64,000 nt of DNA from Antarctobacter albus (GTDB taxonomy: Bacteria; Pseudomonadota; Alphaproteobacteria; Rhodobacterales; Rhodobacteraceae). The notes below the pieces were generated by a model that saw nothing but the letters and a program-made list of their open reading frames with translations, did no database searches and had not been told where the DNA came from. The stretch lies in NCBI RefSeq assembly GCF_900101505.1, contig NZ_FMZI01000003.1, positions 310,001-374,000 of the forward strand, given 5' to 3'. A program made the translations under genes and the position numbers. Shown here piece by piece: positions 1 through 8,263 of the stretch; position 1 is the first letter of the stretch, and every line of letters begins with the position of its first letter.

Positions 1-1
1 C

Positions 2-481
2 CTGCGCTCACCCGCGCTGGAAGCGGACGGGCGTCATCTTATGACCGACGTGGTCTCCTCTGCCGGGGTCGCGATCGGCGTGGTGGCCGCCGTGTTGACC
101 GGGGCGCTCTGGCTGGATGCCCTGCTGGCGGCGCTGGTGGCGGTCAACATCCTGTGGTCGGGCTGGCAGGTGTTGCGCGGTTCCGTCGGCGGGCTGATGG
201 ACGAAAGCGTGCCCGAGGACGACCTCGAGGCCATGCGCGAACTGATCTCGGCCAATGCCGATGGCGCGGTCGAGGCGCATGACCTGCGGGCCCGCCACGC
301 GGGGCAGGCGACATTTGTCGAGTTTCACCTGGTGGTGCCGGGGGAGATGTCGGTCGATACGGCGCATGACATCTGCGACCGGATCGAGGCGGCCATGATG
401 GCCGCCTTCGACGGGTGCCGCGTCACGATCCACGTCGAGCCCGAACACAAGGCCAAGCACAGCGGGATCGTGGTTCTCTAG
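2..481 (+). CDS. Cation diffusion facilitator transporter, C-terminal part
   Basis: This is the 3' part of a CDF-family metal/proton antiporter; the 5' end lies outside the window. The frame is already open at base 2 and reads through residues SPALEADGRHLMTDVVSS, which carry the transmembrane HxxxD metal-binding motif (H-L-M-T-D). Two hydrophobic segments follow, then the cytoplasmic C-terminal domain, which in this family folds like a metallochaperone and has here HDLRARHAG and a late HVEPEH. The family exports Zn, Co, Fe or Mn; the metal cannot be told from this fragment. It converges on alanine dehydrogenase with a 13-base gap. Confidence 0.85.
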   Translation: MRSPALEADGRHLMTDVVSSAGVAIGVVAAVLTGALWLDALLAALVAVNILWSGWQVLRGSVGGLMDESVPEDDLEAMRELISANADGAVEAHDLRARHAGQATFVEFHLVVPGEMSVDTAHDICDRIEAAMMAAFDGCRVTIHVEPEHKAKHSGIVVL

Positions 482-494
482 CAGCGGCGCCTGG

Positions 495-1613
495 TCAGCC
501 CTTGATGACCAGTTGCGGAGAGGTCACGTCGATCCCCTGCGCCTGGCCGACCGCGAAATAGGTCAGCTTGCCCGCGTGCACGTTCAGCCCGTTCAGCAGG
601 TGCGGATCGTCCGCGCAGGCCTGTTTCCACCCCTTGTCCGCCAGCGCCAGCATGTAGGGCATGGTGGCATTGCCAAGCGCGATGGTCGAGGTGCGCGCCA
701 CGGCGCCGGGCATGTTGGCGACGCAGTAGTGCATGATGCCGTCCACATCGTAGATCGGATCCGCATGGGTCGTGGCGCGCGAGGTCTCGAAGCAACCGCC
801 CTGGTCGATGGCCACGTCGACCAGGGCCGCACCCGGTTTCATGGATCCGAAATCGGCACGTTTCACCAGTTTGGGCGCCTCGGCGCCGGGGATCAGAACC
901 GCGCCGATCACCATGTCGGCCTGTTCCAGGTGTTCGGCCAGGAGGCCGGCGCTGGAATAGCCGGTGCCGAAGGTGCCGCCAAAGACATCGTCGAGATAGC
1001 GCAACCGGGGCAGCGAGCGGTCCAGCACGGTGACATCCGCGCCCATGCCGGCGGCAATGCGCGCCGCGTGGGTGCCGACGACGCCGCCGCCGATCACCAG
1101 CACGCGGGCCGGACCGACGCCGGGCACACCGCCCATCAGCACGCCACGCCCGCCATTGGCCTTTTGCAGCGTCCAGGCGCCCATCTGCGGTGCAAGCCGT
1201 CCGGCGACCTCGGACATCGGGGCCAGCAGCGGCAGCCCGCCGCGTTCGTCGGTGACGGTCTCATAGGCGATGGCGGTGCAGCCGGAGGCCAGCAGGTCCT
1301 GCGTCTGCGCCGGGTCGGGCGCCAGGTGGAGATAGGTGAACAGCAACTGCCCCTCGCGCAGCATGGCGCGTTCGACGGCCTGGGGCTCTTTGACCTTCAC
1401 GATCATCTCGGCCTCGGCAAAGATCTCGGCCGCGGTCTCGGCCAGCCTTGCGCCTGCTGCGGTGTAATCCTCGTCGACAAATCCGGCGCCGGTGCCGGCG
1501 CCTTTCTGCACGATGACCTCGTGACCATGTCCCACCGCCTCGCGGGCGGCATTCGGGGTCAGGCCGACGCGGAATTCCTGGGGTTTGATCTCGGTGGGGC
1601 AACCGATCTTCAT
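495..1613 (-). CDS. ald: Alanine dehydrogenase
   Basis: NAD-dependent alanine dehydrogenase (L-alanine to pyruvate and ammonia), 372 aa, the normal family length. The N-terminus MKIGCPTEIKPQEFRVGLTP is typical and fixes the start; the open frame continues upstream but without family similarity. Expected catalytic residues are present (K75 in VKVKEPQ, H96 in YLHLAPD), as is the nucleotide-binding loop VIGGGVVG near residue 175. It is divergent from an Lrp-type regulator, the usual arrangement for alanine-responsive control of ald. The product would let the cell use alanine as a carbon and nitrogen source. Confidence 0.95.
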   Translation of the reverse strand: MKIGCPTEIKPQEFRVGLTPNAAREAVGHGHEVIVQKGAGTGAGFVDEDYTAAGARLAETAAEIFAEAEMIVKVKEPQAVERAMLREGQLLFTYLHLAPDPAQTQDLLASGCTAIAYETVTDERGGLPLLAPMSEVAGRLAPQMGAWTLQKANGGRGVLMGGVPGVGPARVLVIGGGVVGTHAARIAAGMGADVTVLDRSLPRLRYLDDVFGGTFGTGYSSAGLLAEHLEQADMVIGAVLIPGAEAPKLVKRADFGSMKPGAALVDVAIDQGGCFETSRATTHADPIYDVDGIMHYCVANMPGAVARTSTIALGNATMPYMLALADKGWKQACADDPHLLNGLNVHAGKLTYFAVGQAQGIDVTSPQLVIKG

Positions 1614-1748
1614 GTGTTCTCCTCCTCGGGTGTGCACAACAGTATGCCAGCGAAGCCTTGCAAAGGGGTCGCAAGCTCGCGCATTCTGGCGGGGCATGGC
1701 GCACGAATTTTCGATGAATGATCGTTTGGGGTGGAGGATCTTGCGTAT

Positions 1749-2207
1749 ATGACGCTGGATGAGACAGACAGGCGCATCCTGCGCGTATTGCAGCGCAAGG
1801 GGCGCATCTCGAACGCCGACCTTTCCGAAGAGGTACATCTGTCGGCCTCGGCCTGTCACCGAAGGGTCCAGCGCCTGGAAACCGAAGGTTACGTGCGCGA
1901 CTACGTGGCGCTGCTGGATGCGCGACGGATGGGGTTTCCGTCGACCGTCTTCGTGGAAATCACCCTGACCGCCCAGGCCGACGAGGTGCTGGAGGCCTTT
2001 GAAAAGGCGGTGTCACGGGTGCCGGCGATCCTGGAATGCCACCTGATGGCCGGGACGGCGGACTATATTCTCAAGGTCGTGGCCGAGGATACCGAGGATT
2101 TCGCCCGCATCCATCGCCAATATCTCAGCCGGCTGCCGGGCGTGGCGCAGATGCAAAGCTCATTTGCCCTGCGCACCGTGTTCCGGACCACGGCCCTGCC
2201 GGTGTGA
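1749..2207 (+). CDS. Lrp/AsnC-family transcriptional regulator, probable ald regulator
   Basis: A 152-aa Lrp/AsnC protein: an N-terminal helix-turn-helix (about residues 4-60, starting LDETDRRILRVLQRKGRISN) and a C-terminal ligand-binding domain (residues 70-150). I chose the ATG at 1749 over an in-frame GTG at 1731 because family members begin with M-x-LD-x-TDRRIL and a GGAGG lies 11 bases upstream. The gene starts 135 bp from the divergent ald start, so it is probably the alanine-sensing activator of ald; that role is inferred from position. The 3' side carries a hairpin-containing repeat. Confidence 0.9.
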   Translation: MTLDETDRRILRVLQRKGRISNADLSEEVHLSASACHRRVQRLETEGYVRDYVALLDARRMGFPSTVFVEITLTAQADEVLEAFEKAVSRVPAILECHLMAGTADYILKVVAEDTEDFARIHRQYLSRLPGVAQMQSSFALRTVFRTTALPV

Positions 2208-2280
2208 GGGGGCAGGGGGCGCTGCCCCCGTCTCCCTCCGGTCGACTCCCCCGGGTGTATTTTGGCCAAGAAGAAGCCGG
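2208..2280 (+). repeat. Hairpin plus GGTATTT-GGCC dispersed repeat, copy 1
   Basis: Directly after the lrp stop codon comes a GGGGGC-GCT-GCCCCC hairpin, then GTCTCCCTCCGGTCGACTCC and a tail with GTATTTTGGCCAAGAAG. The same order of parts recurs at 40341-40405 and, inverted, at 31154-31203 and 40422-40489. In three of four copies the hairpin is next to a gene's 3' end with the element read in the same direction, so it may act as a 3'-end or termination element. Confidence 0.75.
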
Positions 2281-2364
2281 AATGGGGCTGGAGAGGACTG
2301 GAGCGTCCGTGTCCCAAGAGGTCTGTTCCGATCCGCCAGGCTGTCCGCGCGCGGACTGGACCTG

Positions 2365-2526
2365 TCAGTCTTGCTTTGGCCGGTCGTCGTATTCGCCCGA
2401 CAGGATGCGCTGAGCGTCGCCCTCGGGGTCGTCGTACTGGTTCGAGCGCAGGGTAAAGACGAAAAAGGCCAGACCCGCGCCGCCCAGCACCAACGAGATC
2501 GGAATCAGGTAGGTCAGGATGTTCAT
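2365..2526 (-). CDS. ccoS: Cytochrome oxidase maturation protein CcoS
   Basis: A 53-aa protein in the expected place after ccoI. It has one transmembrane helix (MNILTYLIPISLVLGGAGLA and onward to about residue 26) and a short acidic tail with YDDPEGDAQRIL, the CcoS signature. It starts 10 bases after the ccoI stop, with AGGAGG in between. CcoS is needed to load cofactors into cbb3 oxidase. It is the last gene of the ccoGHIS operon. Confidence 0.92.
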   Translation of the reverse strand: MNILTYLIPISLVLGGAGLAFFVFTLRSNQYDDPEGDAQRILSGEYDDRPKQD

Positions 2527-2536
2527 GACGGGCCTC

Positions 2537-4723
2537 CTATCGCAGTCTCAGCGCGTTCAGCGACACGGTAATCGAGCTGGCCGACATGGCCAATGCGGCA
2601 ATCAGCGGCGAGCAGAGCCCGGCTACTGCCAGGGGGACCGCGATGATGTTGTACCAGGTTGCCACGGTGAAATTCTCTCGGATGCGGCGAGTGGCCTTGC
2701 GGGCGGTCTGCACCGCCTCGGGGATCGGCGCCAGCGAACCGCCCAGAAGGACGATGTCCGAGGCGACGCGCGCGGCATCCAGCGCCGAGGCGGGCGAGAT
2801 CGAGGCATGGGCGGCGGTCAGCGCCGCCGTGTCGTTCAGCCCGTCACCCACCATCAGCACATGCGCGCCGTCGCGGCTCATCATGGCGATGCGGGTGGAT
2901 TTGTCCTGCGGCAGGGCCTCTGCCATCCACTGCGTGATGCCCAGCCGTTCCGCCAGCGACTCGACCGCCGGGGTGGTGTCGCCGGAAATCAGGATGACCT
3001 TGAGTCCGGCCTCCCGCAGGGCGGTGACGGCCTCTTCGGCCCCCTCGCGCAGGCGGTCGGTAAAGAGGAAGGCCTGTGCCGGTCCGTCCCCCACCCGCAG
3101 CCAGGCGGCGGTCTTGTCGGTCTGGCCGCCGCCGACCCAGGTTGCCCGGCCCAGCCGGACCTCCTGCCCGCGCCAGATGCCCGTGGTGCCGTGGCCCGGG
3201 ATCTCGGTCACGTCGGTCAGGGGCTCGGGTTTAATCCCGGCCTCGCGCGCGGCGGCGGCCAAGGATTGCGACAGTGGGTGACTGGAGCCTTCGGCCAGCG
3301 CCAGCGCGAGTTCCAGGTCGCGACGGGTGAAATCGCCTAGGTTGGTCAGTTCCGGCGTGCCGGAGGTCAGCGTGCCCGTCTTGTCAAAGACGACCGTGTC
3401 GACCTGCGCCAGCCGTTCCAGGGCGGTCGAATCCTTGATCAGCAGCCCGCGCTTGAACAACCTTCCAGAGGCGGCGGTTGTGACCGCGGGCACGGCAAGG
3501 CCAAGGGCGCAGGGGCAGGTGATGATCAGCACGGCGGCGGCGATGTTCAGGGCCACGCGCAGGTCGCCTGCGTAGATCAGCCAGCCGACGAAAGCCAGCG
3601 CAGAGAGGATGTGCACGCCGGGGGCGTAGAGTTTCGCGGCCCGGTCGGCCAGCGAGGTATAGCGCGAGCGGCCGGACTCGGCCACGGCGACCAGATCGGC
3701 CATGCGGTGCAACGAGGTGTCGCGGCCCACGGCGCTGGCACGGATGGTCAGCGGACCGGTCAGGTTGACCTCACCGGCACTGACCGTCCGTCCCGGTTCC
3801 GCGAAGACGGGCAGCGTCTCGCCGGTCAGCAGGGAACGGTCCAGCTCGGAGGTGCCCGAGACGATTTCGCCATCCACCGGCATCCGCCCGCCGGGGCGCA
3901 CGCGGATCAGGTCACCGACGGCCAGTTCGCCCACCGGGACCTGCGTTTCGCCCGCGTCGGTGACGCGCCAGGCGCGGGGCACCTCGAGCGCGGCCAGTTC
4001 CTCGGCCGCCGACCGGGCCACCGAGCGCGTGCGGTGATCGAGATAACGGCCTGTCAGCAAAAAGAAGGTCAGCGCGATGGCGGCATCGAAATAGGCGTGC
4101 TCGCCCGACAGCGAGGTTTCCCAGAGCGAGGTGCCAACCGCCAGCAGGATGGCCAGCGAAATCGGCACGTCCATGTTCAGGCTGCGCGCGGACAGCGCCG
4201 TCCAGGCGTTGCGGAAGAATGGCATGGCCGAGAAACCGACCGCCGGCAGGACAATCGCCGCCGAGATCCAGTGGAACAGGTCGCGCGTCGGCCCCTCTGC
4301 CCCGGACCAGACCGCGATCGACAGCAGCATGACGTTCATCGCCGCGAAGCCGGCCACCGCCAACCGCATGAGGAGGTCTCGCCCGGCCTTGTCCGTGGCC
4401 GTGGCCGAAATCGCCGTGTTGTCGAGTTCATGCGCCTCGTAGCCCGCGCCCTGGACCACCGGGATCACGTCGGCGGCGGTCAGGTCCGGGTCGGCCTCGA
4501 TGCTGACCCGTTTCAGGGTCAGGTTGACACGGGCCGAACGGACCTGGGGTACCTTGTCCAGCGCGCGTTCCACGGCGGACATGCAGGCGGCGCAATGGAT
4601 CGTCGGCAGGGACAGGACGATATGCGCCTCCTGCGGCGCCTCATGGTGTGCAAGCGCCTCTGCCGCCGGGGCGGCGGCGCAGGCCGGGCAGGCCGAGGCG
4701 GGGGGGCGCAGGGTGGCGGTCAT
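2537..4723 (-). CDS. ccoI: Copper-translocating P1B-type ATPase CcoI (FixI)
   Basis: 728-aa copper-exporting P-type ATPase for cbb3 oxidase assembly, in the inner membrane. Seen in order: a cysteine-pair N-terminal stretch (C12, C15), a heavy-metal domain with C44-A-A-C47, transmembrane segments, the CPC metal-channel motif (CPCALGLAVP), the phosphorylation loop DKTGTLT and the hinge GDGLNDTAAL. Family knowledge: CcoI supplies copper to the CcoN active site. It lies between ccoH (1-bp gap) and ccoS, clearly one operon with ccoG. Confidence 0.95.
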   Translation of the reverse strand: MTATLRPPASACPACAAAPAAEALAHHEAPQEAHIVLSLPTIHCAACMSAVERALDKVPQVRSARVNLTLKRVSIEADPDLTAADVIPVVQGAGYEAHELDNTAISATATDKAGRDLLMRLAVAGFAAMNVMLLSIAVWSGAEGPTRDLFHWISAAIVLPAVGFSAMPFFRNAWTALSARSLNMDVPISLAILLAVGTSLWETSLSGEHAYFDAAIALTFFLLTGRYLDHRTRSVARSAAEELAALEVPRAWRVTDAGETQVPVGELAVGDLIRVRPGGRMPVDGEIVSGTSELDRSLLTGETLPVFAEPGRTVSAGEVNLTGPLTIRASAVGRDTSLHRMADLVAVAESGRSRYTSLADRAAKLYAPGVHILSALAFVGWLIYAGDLRVALNIAAAVLIITCPCALGLAVPAVTTAASGRLFKRGLLIKDSTALERLAQVDTVVFDKTGTLTSGTPELTNLGDFTRRDLELALALAEGSSHPLSQSLAAAAREAGIKPEPLTDVTEIPGHGTTGIWRGQEVRLGRATWVGGGQTDKTAAWLRVGDGPAQAFLFTDRLREGAEEAVTALREAGLKVILISGDTTPAVESLAERLGITQWMAEALPQDKSTRIAMMSRDGAHVLMVGDGLNDTAALTAAHASISPASALDAARVASDIVLLGGSLAPIPEAVQTARKATRRIRENFTVATWYNIIAVPLAVAGLCSPLIAALAMSASSITVSLNALRLR

Positions 4724-4724
4724 C

Positions 4725-5189
4725 TCAGTTTGTCACCGTCATTTCCAGCCGCTGTTCGAAAGGCGTGCCATCGAGCGCGGTGGCCTTCAGCCAGACGTCC
4801 CAGTTGCCGGGGCGCAGGTCCTCGTAGGCGATGTAGGCGTGGCCGTTGAAGGCGAATTCGGGCTCGCGGTCCTCGCTGACGTTGGTCGGGCGGCCAACCG
4901 TCGCGGTCAGCTTGCCCGCCTGGACCGGGCGCCCGTCCTCGTCGGTGATCGAGAGGATCAGCATGTCTTCTTCCAGCCGGGCCTCGACGGTCCAGCCCAA
5001 GGCCTCCTGCGCCTCGCGGCGCTTGTCGAAGGTCTGGCTGGCCACGTAGGAGTTCGCCACCTCGAGCCCGGGGAAGGTGCTGACGGCATTGACGGCCAGC
5101 GCGATGTTCACCCCGATGATGATGCCGAAGGCGCCGCCGAAGATGCCCAGCACATGCCAGCCGGTCAGCTTGAACTCTTTCCTGGCCAT
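4725..5189 (-). CDS. ccoH: Cbb3 oxidase assembly protein CcoH (FixH)
   Basis: 154-aa FixH family protein: one N-terminal transmembrane helix (about residues 10-34, GWHVLGIFGGAFGIIIGVN), then a periplasmic domain with NSYVASQTFDK, typical of FixH. It shares a base with the end of ccoG and is followed at once by ccoI. CcoH is a small integral assembly factor of the cbb3 complex. Confidence 0.93.
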   Translation of the reverse strand: MARKEFKLTGWHVLGIFGGAFGIIIGVNIALAVNAVSTFPGLEVANSYVASQTFDKRREAQEALGWTVEARLEEDMLILSITDEDGRPVQAGKLTATVGRPTNVSEDREPEFAFNGHAYIAYEDLRPGNWDVWLKATALDGTPFEQRLEMTVTN

Positions 5190-6616
5190 CAGTTCGCCGC
5201 TCCGTTGAAGATCGTGTCGCTATGGGCCCGGTCGCCGTTGGTCAGATCCTCGACCCAGAACCGGAATTCGGTGCGTTCTGCCTCTGCCGGCCCGGAGTCG
5301 GGCGGCGCGATGACGTAGACCCTTTGGAGGTAGGTCTCGTTGGCGGGCACGTCCACGGTTTCATAGGGCGTGCCTTCCAGCTGGACCCGCAGGTATTCGT
5401 TTCCGATCAGGGAGATCCGGAACGGACGGTCCTCGCCGTGCTTGTTCAGGAGACGCACGTCGTAGGTGTTCCGGATCGAGCCGTCCGACAGGGTCACGAA
5501 TGTCGGGTTGCGGACCGGTGCGACCGTCATCTCGATGTCCGGCCGGATGAAGAGCGCAAAGACAAGCCCGATGCCGACGAGAGACCACAGCGCCGTGTAC
5601 ATCATCGTCCGGACGCGAAAGACGTGCTGCCAGACCGGGCGCGGCGTGTTGCCCTCGCGCTCGCGCGGCTCGTCCGACAGGGCGAGGTAGTCGATCAGAC
5701 CGCGGGGCTTGCCGATCTTGGCCATCATGTCGTCGCAGGCGTCGATACAAAGCGCGCAGGTGATGCATTCCAGCTGTTGCCCGTCGCGGATGTCGATCCC
5801 CATCGGACAGACGTTGACGCAGGCCATGCAGTCGATGCAGTCGCCCAGGTTCTCGGCGCCCTCGGCCTTGCGGTGCTTGCCGCGCGGTTCACCGCGCCAT
5901 TCGCGATAGCCGACGGTCAGCGTGTCCTCGTCCATCATGGCGGCCTGGATGCGCGGCCAGGGGCAGGCATAGATGCAGATCTGTTCGCGTGCGAAGCCGC
6001 CAAAGAAAAAGGTGGTCGCCGTCAGGATCAGCATGGTGGTGTAGGCCACGGGATGCGCCTGCCCGGTCACGAGGTCGACAAGCAGCGTTGGCGCGTCGGT
6101 AAAGTAGAACACCCAGGCGCCGCCGGTGGCGAGGCCGATCAGGAACCAGATCGTCCATTTCGTCAGCCGCAGCCGCACCTTGCGAAAATCCAGCTTTTCC
6201 TGGCGGTGCAGGCGCAGGCGCGCGTTGCGGTCGCCCTCGACCCAGCGTTCCACGAGGATATAGAGATCGGTCCAGACGGTCTGCGGGCAGGCATAGCCGC
6301 ACCAGACCCGGCCCAGCGCCGAGGTGAACAGGAACAGTCCCAGCCCGGCCATGATCAACAGGCCCGCGACAAAGTAGAACTCATGCGGCCAGATCTCGAT
6401 CCAGAAGAAGAAGAAACGGCGGTTGGCAAGGTCGATCAGCACCGCCTGGTCCGGCAGCTGCGGTCCGCGGTCCCAACGAAGCCAGGGCGTGATGTAATAG
6501 ATGCCCAGCGTGATGATCATGATCACCCACTTGAGGTTGCGGAACTTGCCGCTGACCCGCCTGGGGAAGATCGGTTCGCGCGCTGCGTAAAGGGACGGTG
6601 GGGTACTGTCGGACAC
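5189..6616 (-). CDS. ccoG: Cbb3 oxidase accessory protein CcoG (FixG/RdxA), polyferredoxin-like
   Basis: 475-aa membrane iron-sulfur protein, first gene of ccoGHIS. It has several membrane helices in the first half, cysteine motifs GYACPQTVW and CIYACPWPRIQ, and a two-cluster ferredoxin segment (CIDCMACVNVCPMGID, then CITCALCIDACDD). The C-terminal 130 residues form a periplasmic immunoglobulin-like domain. Known role: CcoG reduces copper for cbb3 assembly. An FnrL box at 6680-6693 lies 64 bases upstream, so the operon has its own low-oxygen promoter, separate from ccoNOQP. Confidence 0.95.
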   Translation of the reverse strand: MSDSTPPSLYAAREPIFPRRVSGKFRNLKWVIMIITLGIYYITPWLRWDRGPQLPDQAVLIDLANRRFFFFWIEIWPHEFYFVAGLLIMAGLGLFLFTSALGRVWCGYACPQTVWTDLYILVERWVEGDRNARLRLHRQEKLDFRKVRLRLTKWTIWFLIGLATGGAWVFYFTDAPTLLVDLVTGQAHPVAYTTMLILTATTFFFGGFAREQICIYACPWPRIQAAMMDEDTLTVGYREWRGEPRGKHRKAEGAENLGDCIDCMACVNVCPMGIDIRDGQQLECITCALCIDACDDMMAKIGKPRGLIDYLALSDEPREREGNTPRPVWQHVFRVRTMMYTALWSLVGIGLVFALFIRPDIEMTVAPVRNPTFVTLSDGSIRNTYDVRLLNKHGEDRPFRISLIGNEYLRVQLEGTPYETVDVPANETYLQRVYVIAPPDSGPAEAERTEFRFWVEDLTNGDRAHSDTIFNGAAN

Positions 6617-6679
6617 GGGGAATCGCTCCGTTGGACTCGGGTTCGCGAGGGGTTTACCCAGTGCGGCAGGACAACAGCT

Positions 6680-6693
6680 TTGACCTGTATCAA
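6680..6693. promoter_or_regulatory. FnrL box upstream of ccoG
   Basis: TTGAC-CTGT-ATCAA, matching the TTGAT-N4-ATCAA FNR consensus at 9 of 10 defined bases. It lies in the 93-base gap between the lysR stop and the ccoG start, and most likely activates ccoGHIS under low oxygen. Confidence 0.85.
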
Positions 6694-6709
6694 TTTTTGA
6701 GTTTGTGAC

Positions 6710-7585
6710 TCAGCTTTTGCCCGCCTCGCGGCGCAGCCAGGTCAGGAAGGCCTTGAGCGGGGGACGCGGCACGCCGGGGCGCGTGACGATGTGATACCCC
6801 TTTTTTCGCTTGTCTTCGAAGAGCTTGCGCAGACGCCCGGCGCGGACGTCGTTTTCCACGAAAACCCCTGCGACAATGGCGACGCCCTGTCCTGCGCGGG
6901 CGGCCTCCAGCATGTGGTTGCCCGGAAGGGCGGTGAAACCGCGCCCGGCGTCGCGGTCGACGCCGTGCTGGGCAAACCACTCCGTCGCCTCGTTGGTACC
7001 GAGCTCCTGGAGCCAGTGATAATCGCGCAGGTCGGCGGGTGACGTGATGTCGCGGGTGCCGACAAGGTCGGGCGCGGCGACCACCACGATGGGCGACCGG
7101 ATCAGCAGATCCGATTCCAGCCCGGGCCAGTTGCCGTCGCCATAGCGCAGCGCCATGTCGATGCCGCCGGGTTCCAGCGGTTGCACCAGCGCCGAAGGGT
7201 CGATCATCAGGTTGATGTCCGGGTGCTTTTCCCGGAACCCGTTCAGCCGCGGCATCAGCCAGGCGGCGGCAAAGGTCGGCGTGACCGAGATCTGCAAGGG
7301 ACGCGAGGCATCGGCGCCGGTCAGTGCCTCGACGGTCTGGGTGATCGACCCGAAGGCCTCGATCAGGCTGCGGCCCAGGGTCTCTCCCTCGTGGGTCAGG
7401 GCCAGCTTGCGCCCGGACCGGTCCAGCAAGGCAACGCCCAGGTGGCTTTCCAGCGCCCGCATCTGCTGGCTTATGGCAGCGTGGCTAACATTTAGCAAAC
7501 CCCCGGCCGCGTTGACAGATCGCGTTTCCGTGTAGGCTGCAAAGGCGCGCAGGGCGGCCAGCGGGGGCAGGGAGGACCAGTTCAT
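6710..7585 (-). CDS. LysR-family regulator (GcvA-like)
   Basis: 291-aa LysR-type transcription factor. The start at 7585 gives MNWSSLPPLAALRAFAAYTE, the standard beginning of GcvA-like members; the open frame extends further upstream without similarity. The winged helix-turn-helix covers residues 6-65 (VSHAAISQQMRALESHLG) and a periplasmic-binding-protein-like effector domain covers about 95-290. It sits between ccoGHIS and ccoNOQP and is divergent from two tiny ORFs. Its target is unknown; nothing ties it to respiration except position. Confidence 0.9.
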   Translation of the reverse strand: MNWSSLPPLAALRAFAAYTETRSVNAAGGLLNVSHAAISQQMRALESHLGVALLDRSGRKLALTHEGETLGRSLIEAFGSITQTVEALTGADASRPLQISVTPTFAAAWLMPRLNGFREKHPDINLMIDPSALVQPLEPGGIDMALRYGDGNWPGLESDLLIRSPIVVVAAPDLVGTRDITSPADLRDYHWLQELGTNEATEWFAQHGVDRDAGRGFTALPGNHMLEAARAGQGVAIVAGVFVENDVRAGRLRKLFEDKRKKGYHIVTRPGVPRPPLKAFLTWLRREAGKS

Positions 7586-7684
7586 ATGTAAGCCAGGATT
7601 ACACTGCGGATTTATTCCTGAGTCGCATGAGGCGGTCCCTTCCGTCAAGTTGAGGGCAGAACAGGACACGCAAAGGAGACCGAG

Positions 7685-7840
7685 ATGTTCGGAATTTTCG
7701 CCAAGAGTTTTCTCACCGCCACCCGGAACGAGCCGCGGGCACCGCACCGCAACGCGCAGGACCTGCCCAAGCTGGGCTGGCTCGACGAGGACATGCCCTT
7801 CCGCAATCATGCCGGACGCCGGAGCGGGCGCGATGATTGA
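7685..7840 (+). CDS. Small hypothetical protein divergent from lysR
   Basis: A 51-aa ORF (MFGIFAKSFLTATRNEPRAP...) starting 100 bp from the lysR start, with a good AAGGAG eight bases or so before ATG. No signal peptide or membrane helix; charged and basic overall, ending NHAGRRSGRDD. I do not recognise a family. The divergent position suggests it could be the target of the LysR regulator, but it could also be the remnant of a longer gene. Confidence 0.45.
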   Translation: MFGIFAKSFLTATRNEPRAPHRNAQDLPKLGWLDEDMPFRNHAGRRSGRDD

Positions 7841-7955
7841 CCCGATCGTCTATCGCCCCGACCTTTGGCGGGTGGTCACATTGCCGACCGGATGCAGCGC
7901 ACCGCGCCCGGCTGGTGGAGCGCCTGCGGGAACCTTGCCGGTGGATCGTCGGTGA
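7833..7955 (+). CDS. Possible second small ORF coupled to the first
   Basis: A 40-aa frame beginning MIDPIVYRPDLWRVVTLPTG whose ATG overlaps the end of the preceding small ORF (ATGATTGA), an arrangement compatible with translational coupling. The first 20 residues look protein-like; the rest is proline/alanine rich. It may instead be the continuation of one frameshifted gene. No family recognised. Confidence 0.25.
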   Translation: MIDPIVYRPDLWRVVTLPTGCSAPRPAGGAPAGTLPVDRR

Positions 7956-7968
7956 GGGGAATGAAAAG

Positions 7969-8016
7969 GGCGCTGGTGTCCCAGGAAACGCGCGAACAGG
8001 ACAGGACACCAGCGCC
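7969..8016. repeat. 13-bp perfect inverted repeat
   Basis: GGCGCTGGTGTCC at 7969-7981 and GGACACCAGCGCC at 8004-8016 are exact complements separated by 22 bases. It could fold into a strong hairpin on either strand. No T-tract follows, so it is not a standard terminator. Function unknown. Confidence 0.7.
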
Positions 8017-8105
8017 ATGCCCGACCTATCAGGCCGGGAAGACTGCGTCGGGTTGGTGTTCCCGACGACCTTGACCCGACAATAACAGGCCGTCGCACGG
8101 CAGCC

Positions 8106-8119
8106 TTGACTTGCATCAA
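8106..8119. promoter_or_regulatory. Orphan FnrL box
   Basis: TTGAC-TTGC-ATCAA, as good a match as the ccoG box, but not upstream of any clear gene start. On the plus strand the expected start site would fall near 8154, giving a short transcript ahead of ccoP's 3' end; on the minus strand it would run toward lysR. Confidence 0.65.
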
Positions 8120-8147
8120 ACCGCCGGGCCTCCGCGCGGTTTTTTTG
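8119..8147 (+). terminator. Rho-independent terminator-like hairpin
   Basis: AACCGC and GCGGTT arms (six pairs, 11-base loop) followed by a run of seven T. It would end transcripts coming from the small ORFs after lysR. Confidence 0.45.
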
Positions 8148-8205
8148 ATGTCCAACAATGTTTTTTCGACATGCGGCGAGGGCGGAATAGCCAGACCCTG
8201 TGCAT

Positions 8206-8237
8206 GAAAAAATCCCCCCGCCTTTCGGCGAGGGGAT
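8206..8237 (-). terminator. Terminator of ccoNOQP
   Basis: On the minus strand, ATCCCC-x-CGCC and its complement form a GC stem with a GAAA-type loop, followed by a run of T. It lies 27 bases after the ccoP stop and ends the ccoNOQP operon. Confidence 0.85.
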
Positions 8238-8263
8238 CGCTTTGTTTCACCTTGTGCGGGCGA

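Larger units (their letters stand above)
7841..8263. other. Gap between the small ORFs and ccoP: inverted repeat, FnrL box, two terminators
   Basis: Apart from the doubtful second small ORF, this 423-base stretch has no gene I can support. It holds a perfect 13-bp inverted repeat (GGCGCTGGTGTCC at 7969-7981 and its complement at 8004-8016, 22-base loop), an FnrL box at 8106-8119, a plus-strand terminator-like hairpin at 8119-8147, and the ccoP terminator at 8206-8237. Confidence 0.7.
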
